A stretch of DNA of 64,000 bases from Solen grandis (Eukaryota; Mollusca; Bivalvia; Adapedonta; Solenidae). The translations under genes and the position numbers were made by a program. The stretch lies in NCBI GenBank assembly GCA_021229015.1, contig CM037792.1, forward strand, positions 42,229,655-42,293,654. Reading direction: 5' to 3'. A model generated the notes under the pieces. The model was not told the origin of the DNA and searched no databases. It was given only the letters and a program-made list of their open reading frames with translations. Below are positions 43,592 through 56,074 of this stretch, one piece after another (the stretch's first letter is position 1; every line of letters starts with the position of its first letter).

Positions 43592-44224
43592 CTGCATGCA
43601 ATCAAAAAAATATGAGGGATGAATTATAAAACCTGTACTTTATACATATTGAAACTGTTTAAAGATAAATGATTAACCACCAATAACTTTCTGATCAGTG
43701 CGTGTTTAAAAAAATGTCTTCATAAATGTTAGAGAGTAAATTCAAGGACCATAACTCCTTGTCAACTGGGCCGATATCAGCCAAGAAAGAACAAATGAGT
43801 ATGCTTGAGTTTGAACATAGTTTTTTTCTTCAATTTTCCGGTTTTCATGGGCCATAACTCTACACCTATTATTCAAATATCTGTCATAATTAAACTTGTA
43901 ATTTCATGTTTCTAGTACATAGTAACCAATCCTTTATGTGTATTTGATGACATCTGATAAAAATGGATCGAAATTTGAATTGACCATACAATATTAAAAT
44001 ATTTGAATACAATAAAATGAAAGTGCAGATACACATGCAACTACATCTCAATGTAAACCTCCAGTGAACATTTTAGGAATGTCGCTCTAGAATTTGGTAG
44101 CGGACTTCAACTCCAGTGTCATAATTGACGTCATATGAATATCAAAAATATTGCATTTACATGAGGCAAACTCGTCCTTTTGAACTGCTGTACTTAAATA
44201 TCTTTTTTTAGCATTCACATGCGC
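43592..44224. other. Degenerate repeat remnants, no gene
   Basis: 43730-43880 resembles one or two decayed units of the 17368-18440 family (ACCATAACTCCTTGTCAACT, GGGCCGATATCAGCC, GGGCCATAACTCTACACC). Confidence 0.4.
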
Positions 44225-44520
44225 ACTGGGAAGCGATGGAGGGATAACGATAACATCATAGCATGATTGCGCAAACGCGAAAATGCAATTATGGTAATGC
44301 AATAGGACAATAATGAGAACACAATAATGATCGGTACAGTACAACAGATGATATTATGATCATGTAAACGCGACAGCACTATAGTGAAACACGATACTAC
44401 GTTGCAATATCATCATCTCACTATCGCATTGTCGCATTTTCATTAGCGTTCTGTCACGTGACCAGTATCATGCTATCGCGTTTTCGTCATCTTAGTATCG
44501 AATATCGCGTTTTATAGCAA
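44225..44520. repeat. Block of short inverted words (GCGAAAATGCAAT / ATTGTCGCATTTTC)
   Basis: Words such as AACGATAACATCATAGCATG, GCGCAAACGCGAAAATGC, ATCGCATTGTCGCATTTTC and ATCGCGTTTTCGTCATC recur in both orientations across about 300 bp, forming a loose palindrome around 44340-44370. Non-coding. It may be a foldback MITE. Confidence 0.5.
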
Positions 44521-45554
44521 CACATTCAATGACAATGGCCCTAATGAGATTCTGTACAAAGTAGAAACTGGAGCTAACACTTAAGGTGATAAATACCCCC
44601 ATACTGCTTCACAAAATTGCTCTCCACAAAGTGACAGAATTTGAAACAGCTAATGAAAACTATGACAATAACAGGGAGATCAAACCGAAACTTTGCAAAG
44701 CAACCTAAAATGTGCCAACATTTCATTGTGCACTCTGCTACCTGGTAACATTTTGCGAAAAAGATGCTATTGCTCTGAGAACTGGTAAACGGAAGAATAT
44801 TCTCCAAATGGTAATAAATAACTGAAAGAAAAAAAAAGCATTTAACAACATTAAATATATAATTATTTACATCTGTGCTTAGCATAAGTGCAGACAAATA
44901 AGATTAAGAACATAGTAATTATTGAAATCCTTCCTGTAGTAATTGAGAAATAGCGCAGACAAAGAATCAAAGGTTCAAATTCAGAAAACAAATGTTCAGT
45001 CATAACATGAGTACAATATACACATCTGTGCTTGCAAGTGAAACTTCCTATGAAGTTTGATTTAAATCCATCCTGTTGCAACTGAGAAATAGCGTGGACA
45101 AAGAAAGCTCTAGAAAATCATCAATGGACCATAACTCAGAGAATGTTTTTCTCAGCCGTAACAAGAGCAAGATATGCACACCTGTGCTTACTAGTGAAAC
45201 TTCATATGTAATTTGATTGAATTCAATCCAGTACTTATTTAGAAATAGCGAAGACAAACAAATTTCAAGAAAATTCATTAGAGAAAAAATATTCAACCAT
45301 AACAACTGTACAACATGCACACCTGTCTTTGTAAGTGAAACTTCCTATAAAGTTTGATTGAAATTCATCCAACAGTCATTGACAAATAGCGTGGACAAAG
45401 AGAGCTCCAGAATTTCATTAAAGGGACATAATTCAAAGAAAAAACATTCAAATGTACAATATGCAAATTTGTGCATGCTAGTGAAACTTCCTATAGATTT
45501 TGATTGAAATCAATCCAGTAGTTAATGAGAAATAGCATGGATAAACTAAATATG

Positions 45555-46087
45555 TGTCCATAGGACACAGATGCCCCCACAACCGCTTCTTTGGTGAATG
45601 ATAGCATGTTCATTCATTGACCTTTGCCGTAGTGACCTCAAAATCAATAGGGTTCATCTACTGGTCATGGCCAATGTTCCTACCAGGTTTCACAAACCCC
45701 GGCCCTGCAGTTCTCCAGTTTATGATCGGACAAGGCTTTCACACTACTGTACACAGTGACCTTGACCTTTGACCTCAATATCAATAGGGTTCATCTACTG
45801 GTCATGGCCAATGTTTCTACCAGGTTTCACAAACCCCGGCCCTGCAGTTCTCCAGTTTATGATCGGACAAGGCTTTCACACTACTGTATGACCTTGAATT
45901 TTGATGTAGTGACCTCAAAATCAATAAGATTCATCTACTGGTCATGCCAATGTTCCTACCAGGTTTCACAAACCCATGCCCTACAGTTCTCCAGTTAATG
46001 ATGGGAAAAGTTTTGGTCGTACATACGGATGGATTTACAGACAGCAGAAATGCTATATGCTGCCCATTTTTCAAGTGGGGGCATAAA
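45555..46087 (+). mobile_element. Nested element with ~135-bp units and ATGCCCCCAC / GTGGGGGCAT ends
   Basis: Inverted ends ATGCCCCCAC (about 45569) and GTGGGGGCAT (about 46075) bound three units of CAATAGGGTTCATCTACTGG, TCATGGCCAATGTTCCTACC, AGGTTTCACAAACCCCGGCC and AGTTCTCCAGTTTATGATCG. It sits inside the tandem-unit element at 44850-46170. Confidence 0.55.
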
Positions 46088-46119
46088 AAAAGCTACCGAC
46101 CAACCCACACAGTGACTCC

Positions 46120-46166
46120 TATATACCCCCTCCTCACAAACTTAGTTTGTGAGGAGGGGGTATATA
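46120..46166. repeat. Perfect 22-bp hairpin, 3-nt loop
   Basis: Arms 46120-46141 and 46145-46166 (core ACCCCCTCCTCACAAAC and its inverse) surround TTA. It marks the 3' end of the tandem-unit element. Confidence 0.8.
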
Positions 46167-46170
46167 AGAG

Positions 46171-49100
46171 TATAGGGAATAAAAAGCACGCCGACCTGCC
46201 TCCTCCAGAACCTATTTTAAAATATATCATTTTCCTTTTCAAAATTTGTGTTCCACAAGTTAGAAAACTATCACTGACCCTCTTTACATGTACACTGGGT
46301 ATTCATTGTTCCTTGAAGTAAAATAGGACAATCAAAAGAGAGCATCAGGTACACTTAAACTTCAATGTAACAAGTTTGTGAGTTGTACATAACTGTACCA
46401 ATACAAAAATTAGAGACATGTATATTGAAGAAGTCATGGAGACTTAGAGAAACCCTTGAAAAACAAGACTTCTATTCCTTAATCCATAATATTTTATAAC
46501 AAATCAAGTAGTGAGGTATGAGAGAGAGATCAATATCTATATATCTCTAATATCTATTTGTTAGATTTAACTCATAAAATGATTCATAAGAAATCTCCAT
46601 TAAAATGTAGAAATTATTATCTACTTTCAAGTTAGTGTCATGCAGCTGACTTAACATGTTTACATCCTGATCATTGTGTTTATTCATAAATCAGCCGAGA
46701 TATGCATAACGCAAATAACCCTTGCATGTACCCTGGATGGAGGCGAACAACAATTAAGTGGTGACCCGACAAAATTCGAACCACAAACCTGTGACCTGGA
46801 TTTATGCATTCTACTACTGAACTATCTAGATCCTTTTTTAAGTCACATTACAATAGTTAAGTTTTTAAAGTTGTAAATTAACTGATATGTAAACAAGGTC
46901 TTGATTGGACATCAACTGGTTAATTAGTTATTCATGTTAATTTCTAAAGTAGGCAACAACAAGATGATATCATGAATAAATCAATTCACCATTTTATCTG
47001 GCACAATTAGCTTGGCTATACCATCTTAAGCATTTATTTGAAACTGTGTGTACTATTAACATTTTAAATCAGATATAGCAATAGCCCAAACTCAGTGAAC
47101 AATTGTAAAACTAAAAGAACCTGAGGCATACAATGCAAGCAAATTTTAAGCAAATTACATCTTTCATTCCATTTTTTCAGCCAAATGAACAATCACTTGC
47201 ACCAGAAAAACAAAATGTGTAAGTATATCTGTTGAAAACTGAATCTTAGATGCAGTTGCTCAATTTGGAATTCTAATATGGGAATAAAGTGTAACAATAT
47301 TTAAATTTTAATAAATAAACTACATGAAATTTGGAATAAATGTAAATGACAGATATCGAGGCCTGTGCTATGCTTTTTGAAATGTAATTTATATATATGT
47401 AACTTTCATGGACTTAAATGATTCCTATCTGAAGAGGAATTTAAAAGAAGAAACACACATAGAGTCTGGACAGGTATTAAAACTATCATATAATTCCATT
47501 TGATGTGCAAAATGAATTTTAAATAATTGTTTTGTTTTTTTTAAAGTGCTGGTAATTCACTTGAAACCTGTCTTATGGCAACAACAGCATCAGCCACACA
47601 TGAGTACAGTGTAGTGACTTAATTATACTAGTTTTGTAAGAGTAGTCTAAGTAAAGTGCCAAGGCCAGCATATGCACAAATTTTCAGAATTCATAATCAA
47701 TCACCCATGATTATAACCATGCGAGCAGCAGTAAAAATTTATAGGTATCAATTTCATTCAAGTCAAAGGCTGATCTGTCATTAAGAGACTGTAGAAAGCT
47801 CAGTCAGGGAAATTCTAGCATTTTTTCTGAAGTGGACTTTTGTCAGTATGTTAAAACCATATTACTCTGCCTCTCTGTGGTATCAGGCCATTAGATAAGT
47901 GACATGATACAATGTCCTGAGTTATCATAAATTTCCTGGTACTTTGCTAACAGTTCTTTATATCTAGAAGACTAAATACAAGAATCAAATTTAAATATTT
48001 GGTACCCAACTTTTAAGGGATAAACTTGCATAGCATCCATCATTGAGTTGTGATCAAATCTATAAAGTGATAGTGGGAATTTTATAGTAAATGCAAGCCT
48101 TTATTGACTTAAAGCAAAAGAGCCTATTACTCCATGTCAATGGATGCTTGCATCTAAAATGAGGTTTCTTTAAGCATTTGACAGATCATGATTATAAATT
48201 AATGATGGCTGGACTACCTTAAAGGTTAATCCACCTTGTTATAACATTTTTTAATTATCCTACAAATGCAATTATAACTAAATTGTTTCTAGGTGGGGAA
48301 ATGAAAACACTGCAATGAAAAAATTCTTCCTAGTAATTAAAAGACCCATCAACAGTATTTCAGTAATTGTAAGTACTATTTGTACATGAGTCAGATATTG
48401 TGAGGCCTCATGTAATATTACACCCAACAAACAATTGACATTACCTGTTTACCATAACTCATCAAATTATCCTGAATCTCAAATAATGATGTTAAACCAG
48501 TTCCATGTTTAAGGACTATGGTATGTCATGGCTATGCATGAACCTACAACACCTGGGTTAGTGGAAGAATACTCTAGGTACTTGACCAACAAGAATGACA
48601 GGATATGTCTGTAGGATTACAGTCAGTCAGCAAGAATCATATATTCCAACAGTTGTTTATTTAGGCCCATTGAGAAACATACTGTTTAACAAATAAGATC
48701 TCTAGCCTTCAGCAGATGCCTTCAAATACTTCAAGTAGCCAAAATTATAATGTGTAAGCAGTATGGTAGTTAATAGATGGTTGAGCTCAAAACATGTAAG
48801 TGTTGTGTCTCAGGTTCAAATCCTGATCTATCCGCACATTTTCTACACATGGTTATGTAATGTCCAAGTAGTTATCCTTGTCGCTGTGAGATCTGTGTAA
48901 GCATTCCAATAACTATATCTGTATGTACTGGTTCTAGTCCTTTGCTAAACGTAGGGCTGTTACAGTAATAATTCTCCAGTGTATATCACACTTGGGTATA
49001 TCAAGAACATAGATTATTTTTCATGAACAAATTTCAAATATGGCTTATGCATGGATGTATATGATCAAACTGCCCAAAAGTAATTTTATCAGAGAGATAT

Positions 49101-49339
49101 TTGTGTCTGGTCTGGTGGTTCTTCAACCCTGTATGCTGGGGGTCTGAGTTGGGTTCAATCTGGATCATACTGATTTTTTACCTGGTAATATAACAGCCTG
49201 TTAGCAATCCTGAAGATTAGTCTGTAGAGCTCTTGTATTGTAAGCTGTAAGGTTTTAAATCCTGGTTTGGTGCACATTCTTTTTTTTTCACCTACTTTTT
49301 AGATACATTTGGTGCCAAACATGGGGCCATTTAGATAAA
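46171..49339. other. Gene-poor region
   Basis: No supported gene. Minus-strand tRNA-like text (AAATTCGAACCACAAACCTG ... ACTGAACTATCTAG) lies at about 46736-46835. Plus-strand SINE-like heads (CAGGTTCAAATCCTGATC near 48812; GGTTTTAAATCCTGGTT near 49250) are degenerate. Confidence 0.4.
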
Positions 49340-49598
49340 ATTCCTCTTACCAGTAACATGAAAACGAACGGGTTCTGGTCCCCGAAAGAACAGAAGTTAC
49401 ACATTAATGTTTTGGAATTAATGGCATGTAAATTGGTGATTCAGTCGTTTTGCAAATATGTAAGTAATGCCCACGTGCGCGTTTATCTAGATAACACGAC
49501 TGCTTGTTCATATATAAATAAATTTGGGGGCAGAATCTCACAACTTAATAACATTTCGAGGCAGCTGTGGCTATGATGTATTGAGCGTAAGAGACACA
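49340..49598 (+). pseudogene. DIRS-like RNase H fragment
   Basis: The plus frame encodes FWSPKEQKLHINVLELMACK, VRVYLDNTTACSYINKFGG and SQLNNISRQLWL, then a stop and CIERK leading into the HITAYH motif. Those are the RNase H landmarks of DIRS/Ngaro elements (HINVLELxA, DNTTAxxYIN, ERxIHITAxHVPG). The stop replaces what is usually Trp after LWL. It is a separate copy from 38201-40118 and on the opposite strand. Confidence 0.72.
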
Positions 49599-49876
49599 TT
49601 ACAGCTTATCATGATGTGGGGGTTCATAAGATACACATTACAGCTTATCATGTTGTTGGGGTTCATAAGATACACATTACAGCTTATCATGTTGTGGGGG
49701 TTCGTAAGATACACATTACAGCTTATCATGTTGTGGGGGTTCGTAAGATACACATTACAGCTTATCATGTTGTGGGGGTTCATAAGATACACATTACAGC
49801 TTATCATGTCGTGGGGGTTCGTAAGATACACATTACAGCTTATCATGTTGTGGGGTTCATAAGATACACATTACAG
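49594..49876 (+). repeat. 39-bp in-frame tandem array derived from the RNase H motif
   Basis: Seven full units plus part of an eighth of ACACATTACAGCTTATCATG, then TTGTGGGGGTTCGTAAGAT. Each encodes 13 residues (KIHITAYHVVGVR) and keeps the RNase H frame except for a one-base loss in the last complete unit. The array continues into the gap. Confidence 0.88.
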
Positions 49877-49976
49877 NNNNNNNNNNNNNNNNNNNNNNNN
49901 NNNNNNNNNNNNNNNNNNNNNNNNNNNNNNNNNNNNNNNNNNNNNNNNNNNNNNNNNNNNNNNNNNNNNNNNNNNN
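49877..49976. other. Assembly gap (100 N)
   Basis: Exactly 100 N. It begins inside the 39-bp array, so the true array length is unknown. Confidence 1.
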
Positions 49977-52150
49977 CTGCCAATATTAATTACCAGCAAA
50001 CGTTTAACTTAATTGTCTAATTTGATTAATGTTCTAATTTCCTTCCATCACAACTTCACAGGATTCTCTGTCACTAAACATATTAAGTTTAAAATGCAAG
50101 AGAAACCTACAAATCTAGTTACATTACAAAAACAATACAAAAAATTCACTGATATGCATTTCTCTCTTCTTTTATCTCTCACTTTCATCTTTTCTTTTTC
50201 ATGAAAATATTTTTTCATATTCAATTCTTTTTTTTTGTCTTTTTTCATCTCTTTCTCATTTGTCATTCTGTTTTCTTGTCGCTTTTTCCATTTCTTTCTA
50301 CCTCTTCCATCTATTCTTTGTATCTTAGAGTATCTCTACTCAAAATCTTGCCAGGACTTACAGCTCCTGTCTTGGCTTGAGTTATCTACCGATATGTCAG
50401 CTAAGTAAGATTAGACCTAACAACAACTGGTATAATGACACACAGGAACCAATAATTGGAGAGTACTTCCTGAGATGAGGCACCAACAATTCTTAAATGC
50501 CCCATGACAAATAACTGTGGAAATGGCCCATCAAAATCCAGTTCCTCTATTCACATGGCTACTGGCTCTGCATGAGATGCTACCATTAGTGGACATGCCA
50601 CTTAAATGAGCATTCAAAATGAAATATTTGGCAAGTAGTAAGTACATGCTACCATATTAATGCTTCAATCAAAGCATTCAAGACATTGAGCAACTATCTA
50701 CAGGATTTACATGAAATAGCTATAATCACCACAGGGCTAGCAATTCAGCGGCTGATAATCGTGGCATTTTCCTAAAAACTTCTTCCTTACAACAGCCTCT
50801 TTCTCATGACACCAGCGGAACTTGTAAGTTTGAGCATTTTAATTTAATAAAGTGTCTAATACATGTGATTGATTTAGGGAATGAGGTTTAATGTCAGTTA
50901 TTCTTTTTAGAAATCTTTGGTCATTAGAGTGAATCAGTACTGGAAACAATTCATCTGCTAAAAGCCGATGGCTTTCTCACTTTATTTCAGACATTTTGAA
51001 AAGTCGCAAAAATTGTTGCATGTCTTAAAAGAGGGTATATGGCTAAAATGAGTGCCATTTTTTTTACACGGTTACCCATCATACTATAACCCACAGGTAC
51101 CCAGGTAATCATGCAGATGTAGTTATTGCCTAAAAATATTAATGCAATGCCAATTTACCACCTGTAATAAATACATGTAACCCTTGTAGTCATTGACTTT
51201 AATACATTTCAATAAGTGCTTCATGATATGGACTTTATATACCCAAATTAATTTCTTGACAGAGTGCAGAATTATGTTAAGGATATTTATCATTGCAAAC
51301 TGACTATTGACCTGTATATGTATCTTAAATAAAAGATGTACTTAATGCATCATAACAGAAGAAGCCAACATCGAGTAACATAAAAATCTTGTACCAGGGT
51401 ACCAGCAATTTTCTACCTGACCCGAGAATACCTGAGTGATCGTTTCAGCCCCATAAACTAAGGACCATTAGGTTACACTGAAAACATGTTATAATTGAAA
51501 TTCTACCTCAGGCATTTTTTCTGATTTGAATATTTCACGATTACAGCATCTCAAAACATATATTGAATAAAATCACAGACCAGACCATTTCTGTACATAA
51601 ATCTGCAACATAGTGAAGTAATAAATCAATGACTTCTCCGAGTTTTGAGTCATATTTCATTGGTATTGAATTACCCTATGTAAGGATATACCAAATATCA
51701 AAGAAATAAGACAATTTTTTTTTTTATGACAAGAAAAATGTGCATTCTGAAGATAAGTTGTGGATAATTGAGGCATAAATCCCAGAATAACAGGGAAAAA
51801 AATGTATTTTTGTTTCAAATATTTAAGATATTCATTCAACTATAATTCTGCAGAGTTGTTTGCCTTTTAAGTTAAAAAGATATAATGGCAGTTACTGTGA
51901 TTTGCTATATAATGGCAACAGCCAATTGGAAAATAAATGTTTGTCTTGAGTAAATAATATCAATCTTTATTTTTTGCTTTGTTAAATTATCTCAGAATGT
52001 CTTTTTAAAGTCATGAAAAAAAATAAAAATAACTGAAGAGGTTGAGCAAAAAGGTTGAATTTAGGAGGGAAGGAATATAAATGGACCTTAATGCTAAGTC
52101 CAAAGTATATTTTACAGATCTGTTATAACGTGGTCAGTTCAAGTCATAAA
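49977..52150. other. No gene recognised
   Basis: A pyrimidine-rich stretch (TTTCTCTCTTCTTTTATCTC and similar) lies at about 50155-50310. No supported exon or bounded element. Confidence 0.35.
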
Positions 52151-53546
52151 ATTTAACCATTTTCCGCATACAGACTCATTTTGATGTACTGGCAAACAGA
52201 GCAGACCCAGATCAGACAGCTTCTGAAAGGGTCACACACTATGTAGCTCAACTGTCAGTCTCATTGACCATTCAAAGTCTAGTAAATTATTAAGTATCAA
52301 GACATAAATTTGTACACGAATATTCATAAGGTAAAGGCTTAATTAGTAACTTTATTTTTTTTGTAAATTTCAAAGCAGAAGATAAATAGAGAAAATACTA
52401 AATCACTTAGGAAAATATTTCAAAAATAGTTAGAAAGGGAGAGGATGGGAGACATCTTTTTCCAAGAACACTTGTGATGAAGTTTTGGTAAGTAGCTACG
52501 GTATTTTACTAGGTTTTCTTGCATCGTTTATTGCAAATGTCTTAAATGCAACATGAACATTAACCCATACCATGCTAAATTCTTAATTGAACTGTACCAT
52601 TAGTTGCATATTGGGGTGCTTGCTGAAAATTTATTGACTAAAATACAAACAGTGCAGAACATGATCAGATTGCATGGATGTGCAGGCTGACCTTGGTCTG
52701 CACTAGTTGCAGAGGAAGTCACAAGTTCCCAAAGTATTGTAAGAGATAAAGGTATTTACATTTTTGTATTGATTAAGGTTGATAAATATTCATGATATCA
52801 AATCCTGATGAAAATGAAGTCTGAATATCATCTTGACTTTTGCACTGATTCATTAATTTACAATTTGATTAATCTACTTATAATGATCCATCCACGTCTG
52901 AAAGGTGGCTAAGACTTCCTGGACAAGGAATTGTCCTAGTTTCATTATCACCTTTGTTATATCAGTCTGCTAAATTCCACTGTAATCCCTGATTACCATC
53001 ACTAATGCCAACCATTAAGCATGAAATTAAAAGCAGGTCATGTGACCTGGCTGGACCAATGAAATTTGATAACCCTGACCTCAGCTGAGCTGCTGCAACA
53101 GAGGTCAATGTGAGAGAAAACTTAGAAATGATGTGTCACATGTGGAGGCCATTAGTGATAAAATGTGAGAAATGTAACAGATATAAAGTGTTACTCCCTG
53201 GAAATGGTTCCCTTGGTGATAGTTTGGAAATAGAAAACAGATAAAAATGAATCTGACATGATAAAAAATATTCTAGCATTCCGATTATGTTTAATGCTTT
53301 GTATCATTTGATATTTGTAAAGCAAGATTTCATAGGAGATATTGATTTGGGAACATTTCTGTAACTTTCCCTCACATATAAGTAATATACTGATTTTAAA
53401 ATTCCCTATTTTCCCTTTTTACATTATCTGTCCCACTGGTGCTGTAAAACCATTTCAGTTCAGTATTGGATCTGAAATTTGAAAAATAAACGAGTCTGTT
53501 TTAAAAGTTTCATCTAGAATAAATGAGTTTGAGGTATACTGATGCA
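52151..53546. other. Degenerate TTAA-type elements, no gene
   Basis: ATTTAACCATTTTCCGCATA to GGTAAAGGCTTAATT (about 52149-52343) and ATTAACCCATACCATGCTAA (from about 52559) resemble decayed members of the families at 53547 and 55897. Confidence 0.4.
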
Positions 53547-53774
53547 TTAACCCTTTTACCTCATATAAGCACATTTTGGTGCATAATGGCAAACAGAGGA
53601 GACCCAGCTGATCAGTGCCTCCTCCCTTAGCTCATACAATATATTAAAGTTCATATTTTACACATTCTGTATTGCAAAGAAAAATCCGTTGTTCATATAC
53701 CATTTAGATTTCAGTGAATTAATATTCACTAAGTCATAGATTTGTTTATGAATATTCATGAGGCAAAGGGTTAC
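53547..53774. mobile_element. TTAA inverted-repeat element, second family
   Basis: Starts TTAACCCTTTTACCTCATAT and ends ATATTCATGAGGCAAAGGG plus TTAC. Internal text GGCAAACAGAGGAGACCCAG and GTGAATTAATATTCACTAAG. Non-coding. A further start (TTAACCCTTTACCTCATGAA) is at about 53883. Confidence 0.55.
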
Positions 53775-54574
53775 ATGAACTTATCATTGAAGGTGTCTGA
53801 TACCCTCCACTGCACCAAGACTCATGGAAAAATAATATAATCATGATATTTCAGTATCTCTATCCATGAGGATCATGCACTTTAACCCTTTACCTCATGA
53901 ATATTCATGTATAATTTTTTAGGTCTGCAATTTCCTGTTCGCTATAGATAATCCGTATAAGGAATTAATTCTTTATATAGGAAGTTTGTATAGCAAACAT
54001 GCTTTTATGATGAACACTTCTGAAATATGTTTCACATGACTTATATATCATTTACATTTAAGTCTATTTTTAGGAACAGTAACCTGAATCCATCTAACCC
54101 GAAGCACACATCAAACTTTATCCCCTCACACAAGGTAAACATGTCCCAAATTTAGTCAAGATATGTCTTTTATGACAAAAGTTATTGAAGTAATTCCTTT
54201 TGGGGAACAGACGGACGGGACTGACCGACCAAGTTGGACGGACCAAACAACCAACAGAGTGATTCCAGTATTCCACCTTAATTATTCATTAGCTGGGATA
54301 TAATAATTTTTGTGGGAGGTGATTAGAAAATAAAATAATAATACATATTTTTATTCAGTTATGAATAGAAGTAAAATTTCAAGGTCACTGTAAATAAGAA
54401 TGAACTGTTCAGTGGAAGAATGTTTAAAAAATGCATCAAATCTGTCAATAGATATGTTAACTATCATTATTTTTTTGAAAATGTATCTATTTACTTAAAG
54501 TACATACCTGGTATTTTTATTGACAAAAACTACCTTCTCAAGGCACTTTCTGAGTAGAATAATTCCCAGCTTGA
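53775..54574. other. Repeat remnants, no gene
   Basis: CAGACGGACGGGACTGACCG and CAACCAACAGAGTGATTCC near 54210-54265 look like the end of a tandem-unit element of the 44850 type. Confidence 0.35.
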
Positions 54575-54840
54575 TTTATGATTGTATGTGGCATTTAACA
54601 TCCCACTGACATCATTTCAGTCATTTTGAGACAATGTCTATTTGAGAGAGATATTGTGCTGCCATACTGCAGTATCATGCCGTGACATAATACCACACCC
54701 AGTCACAATTTTCTATCACCCGCCCAACCAGTCTTGGACCTGCCCTGTGTATAAGCTGAGTGCCAAGCAGGGAGCTACCAGTACCATTTTTTGTCAGGGT
54801 CAAAGATTAAACCCATGACCTCCCCCAGCTGGATTTAAAC
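54575..54840 (-). mobile_element. tRNA-derived SINE
   Basis: Minus-strand copy. It reads, on the plus strand, ACATCCCACTGACATCATTT, AGAGATATTGTGCTGCCATA, CTGCAGTATCATGCCGTGAC, CCAACCAGTCTTGGACCTGC and AGTGCCAAGCAGGGAGCTAC, then a degenerate head (TTAAACCCATGACCTCCCCC). Confidence 0.7.
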
Positions 54841-55896
54841 TAATCATTAGTCATACTGATCAAGTGTTCATTGTCCTTACAAAGTAAGTCTAAGAGACAT
54901 ATAAGTGATACATACACTATTTCAATCAATAATAACTAGAAGAAAAAGTAGTATTTTCATTAGTTTTTCATGATACCACCTGATCTCCCGAAAGGGTCAA
55001 GTTTCACGACCTTTCCTTCCCTCCAGTTATTTGTTTCCATCAGCGACCCACCATGCCGCCATACAAGCCTTCACACGTCCACGCATTCCATATGCCCTAT
55101 GTGTCTTGTATTACAATTCCACATGCCCTATGTGTCCAGAAATGCCTGTTTTCTGACCAGTCTAATTTGTCCCCATATTTCACAACTGCATCCCAGGGGG
55201 TCTCGACAAACTGGCCCGAGCAGTTAATCTGAGGGTTGCTTTCAAAACAATCAATGTTTACTGCCGTTAATTGGAACTGAAATGGGGACTGTCCACACAA
55301 ATAATTCACAGAAATGTGAACGAAAGTAATTAAACTTGGAGAAGATGATGTTTTTGATGACGGCAGCAGAGATGGGAGAGAATTCATGCAAGTGTATGAC
55401 ACATCGTCGAATTCCCCCGGCTGACTCGACGATGTGTATGACCATGTTTTCAATTATGTCTAGCTTACTCGATATATGTTATTATTGTCAAGGACTGGTT
55501 GACCAGACAGTATGATACAACGGTTGTATATCCTTGACACTTGTTCGCCATTTAAGAAAAATTCTTAACACAGTTGCTTCCAGATAGTCTGTTTTATTTG
55601 TCAGATACATAATTACCATCTTAACCAAGACACAGAGTACAGGTTGTTTTCTTGGATTTGACATTCCTCTCATTTTCACAGGAAAGGAAGTGTTATATGA
55701 AGGTCAAGTTACCCTGATTCTTCTTAAAACTGTTTGAGACTTCCTGGAAAACATTTTACACCTAATTCTCTCATTTTAAATATAAATAATTGACTTTTTT
55801 TCTCTTTGGTGATACTACATACATTTCAGTTTCCTGATACCAGGCATTTTCAAATTCTAGAACAACCCTTAAAAATGCTGAATATCAAGCAAGCCT
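54841..55896. other. No firm gene; possible open segments
   Basis: ATGCCCTATGTGTC is repeated at about 55089 and 55123. A short hairpin (GACACATCGTCGA / TCGACGATGTGT) lies at about 55397-55437. Plus-strand 55335-55413 reads EDDVFDDGSRDGREFMQVYD then a stop but lacks a convincing acceptor. Confidence 0.3.
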
Positions 55897-56047
55897 TTAA
55901 CCCTACCATGCTAGATTTCTAAATTGGACTTGTCTTTTTTTCATTTTTGGACTGTGCCATTAGCTGTTTATGGGGGTGCTTGCAGAAATTTTATTGACTG
56001 AATAGCAAACAGTGAAGACCATGATCAGACAGCATTTTAAGGGTTAA
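55897..56047. mobile_element. TTAA short element, third family
   Basis: TTAACCCTACCATGCTAGAT at the left and AGCATTTTAAGGGTTAA at the right with TTAA at both edges; internal TGTGCCATTAGCTGTTTATG and GGGTGCTTGCAGAAATTTTA recur in the degenerate copy at about 52559. Non-coding. Confidence 0.55.
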
Positions 56048-56074
56048 AAGTACCATTTTAGATGACACTGTTAT

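Larger units (their letters stand above)
44850..46170 (+). mobile_element. Tandem-unit repeat element with terminal hairpin
   Basis: About five ~150-bp units hold GTGAAACTTCCTATGAAGTT, TTGATTGAAATCCATCCAG-like text, GAAATAGCGTGGACAAAGA and GACCATAACTC. The array is interrupted by another element (45555-46087). It finishes CTACCGACCAACCCACACAG, TGACTCCTATATACCCCC and a perfect 22-bp hairpin. Non-coding. Confidence 0.55.

Noticed and set aside
49524..50020. Long plus and minus frames through the 39-bp array
   Set aside because: Repeat artefacts. Only the RNase H frame has a biological origin, and it is already disrupted by a stop and runs into N.
55097..55453. 118-codon minus-strand open frame
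   Set aside because: No recognisable motif, Ser/Pro composition without coding features, and a competing acidic segment on the plus strand; neither has convincing splice sites.
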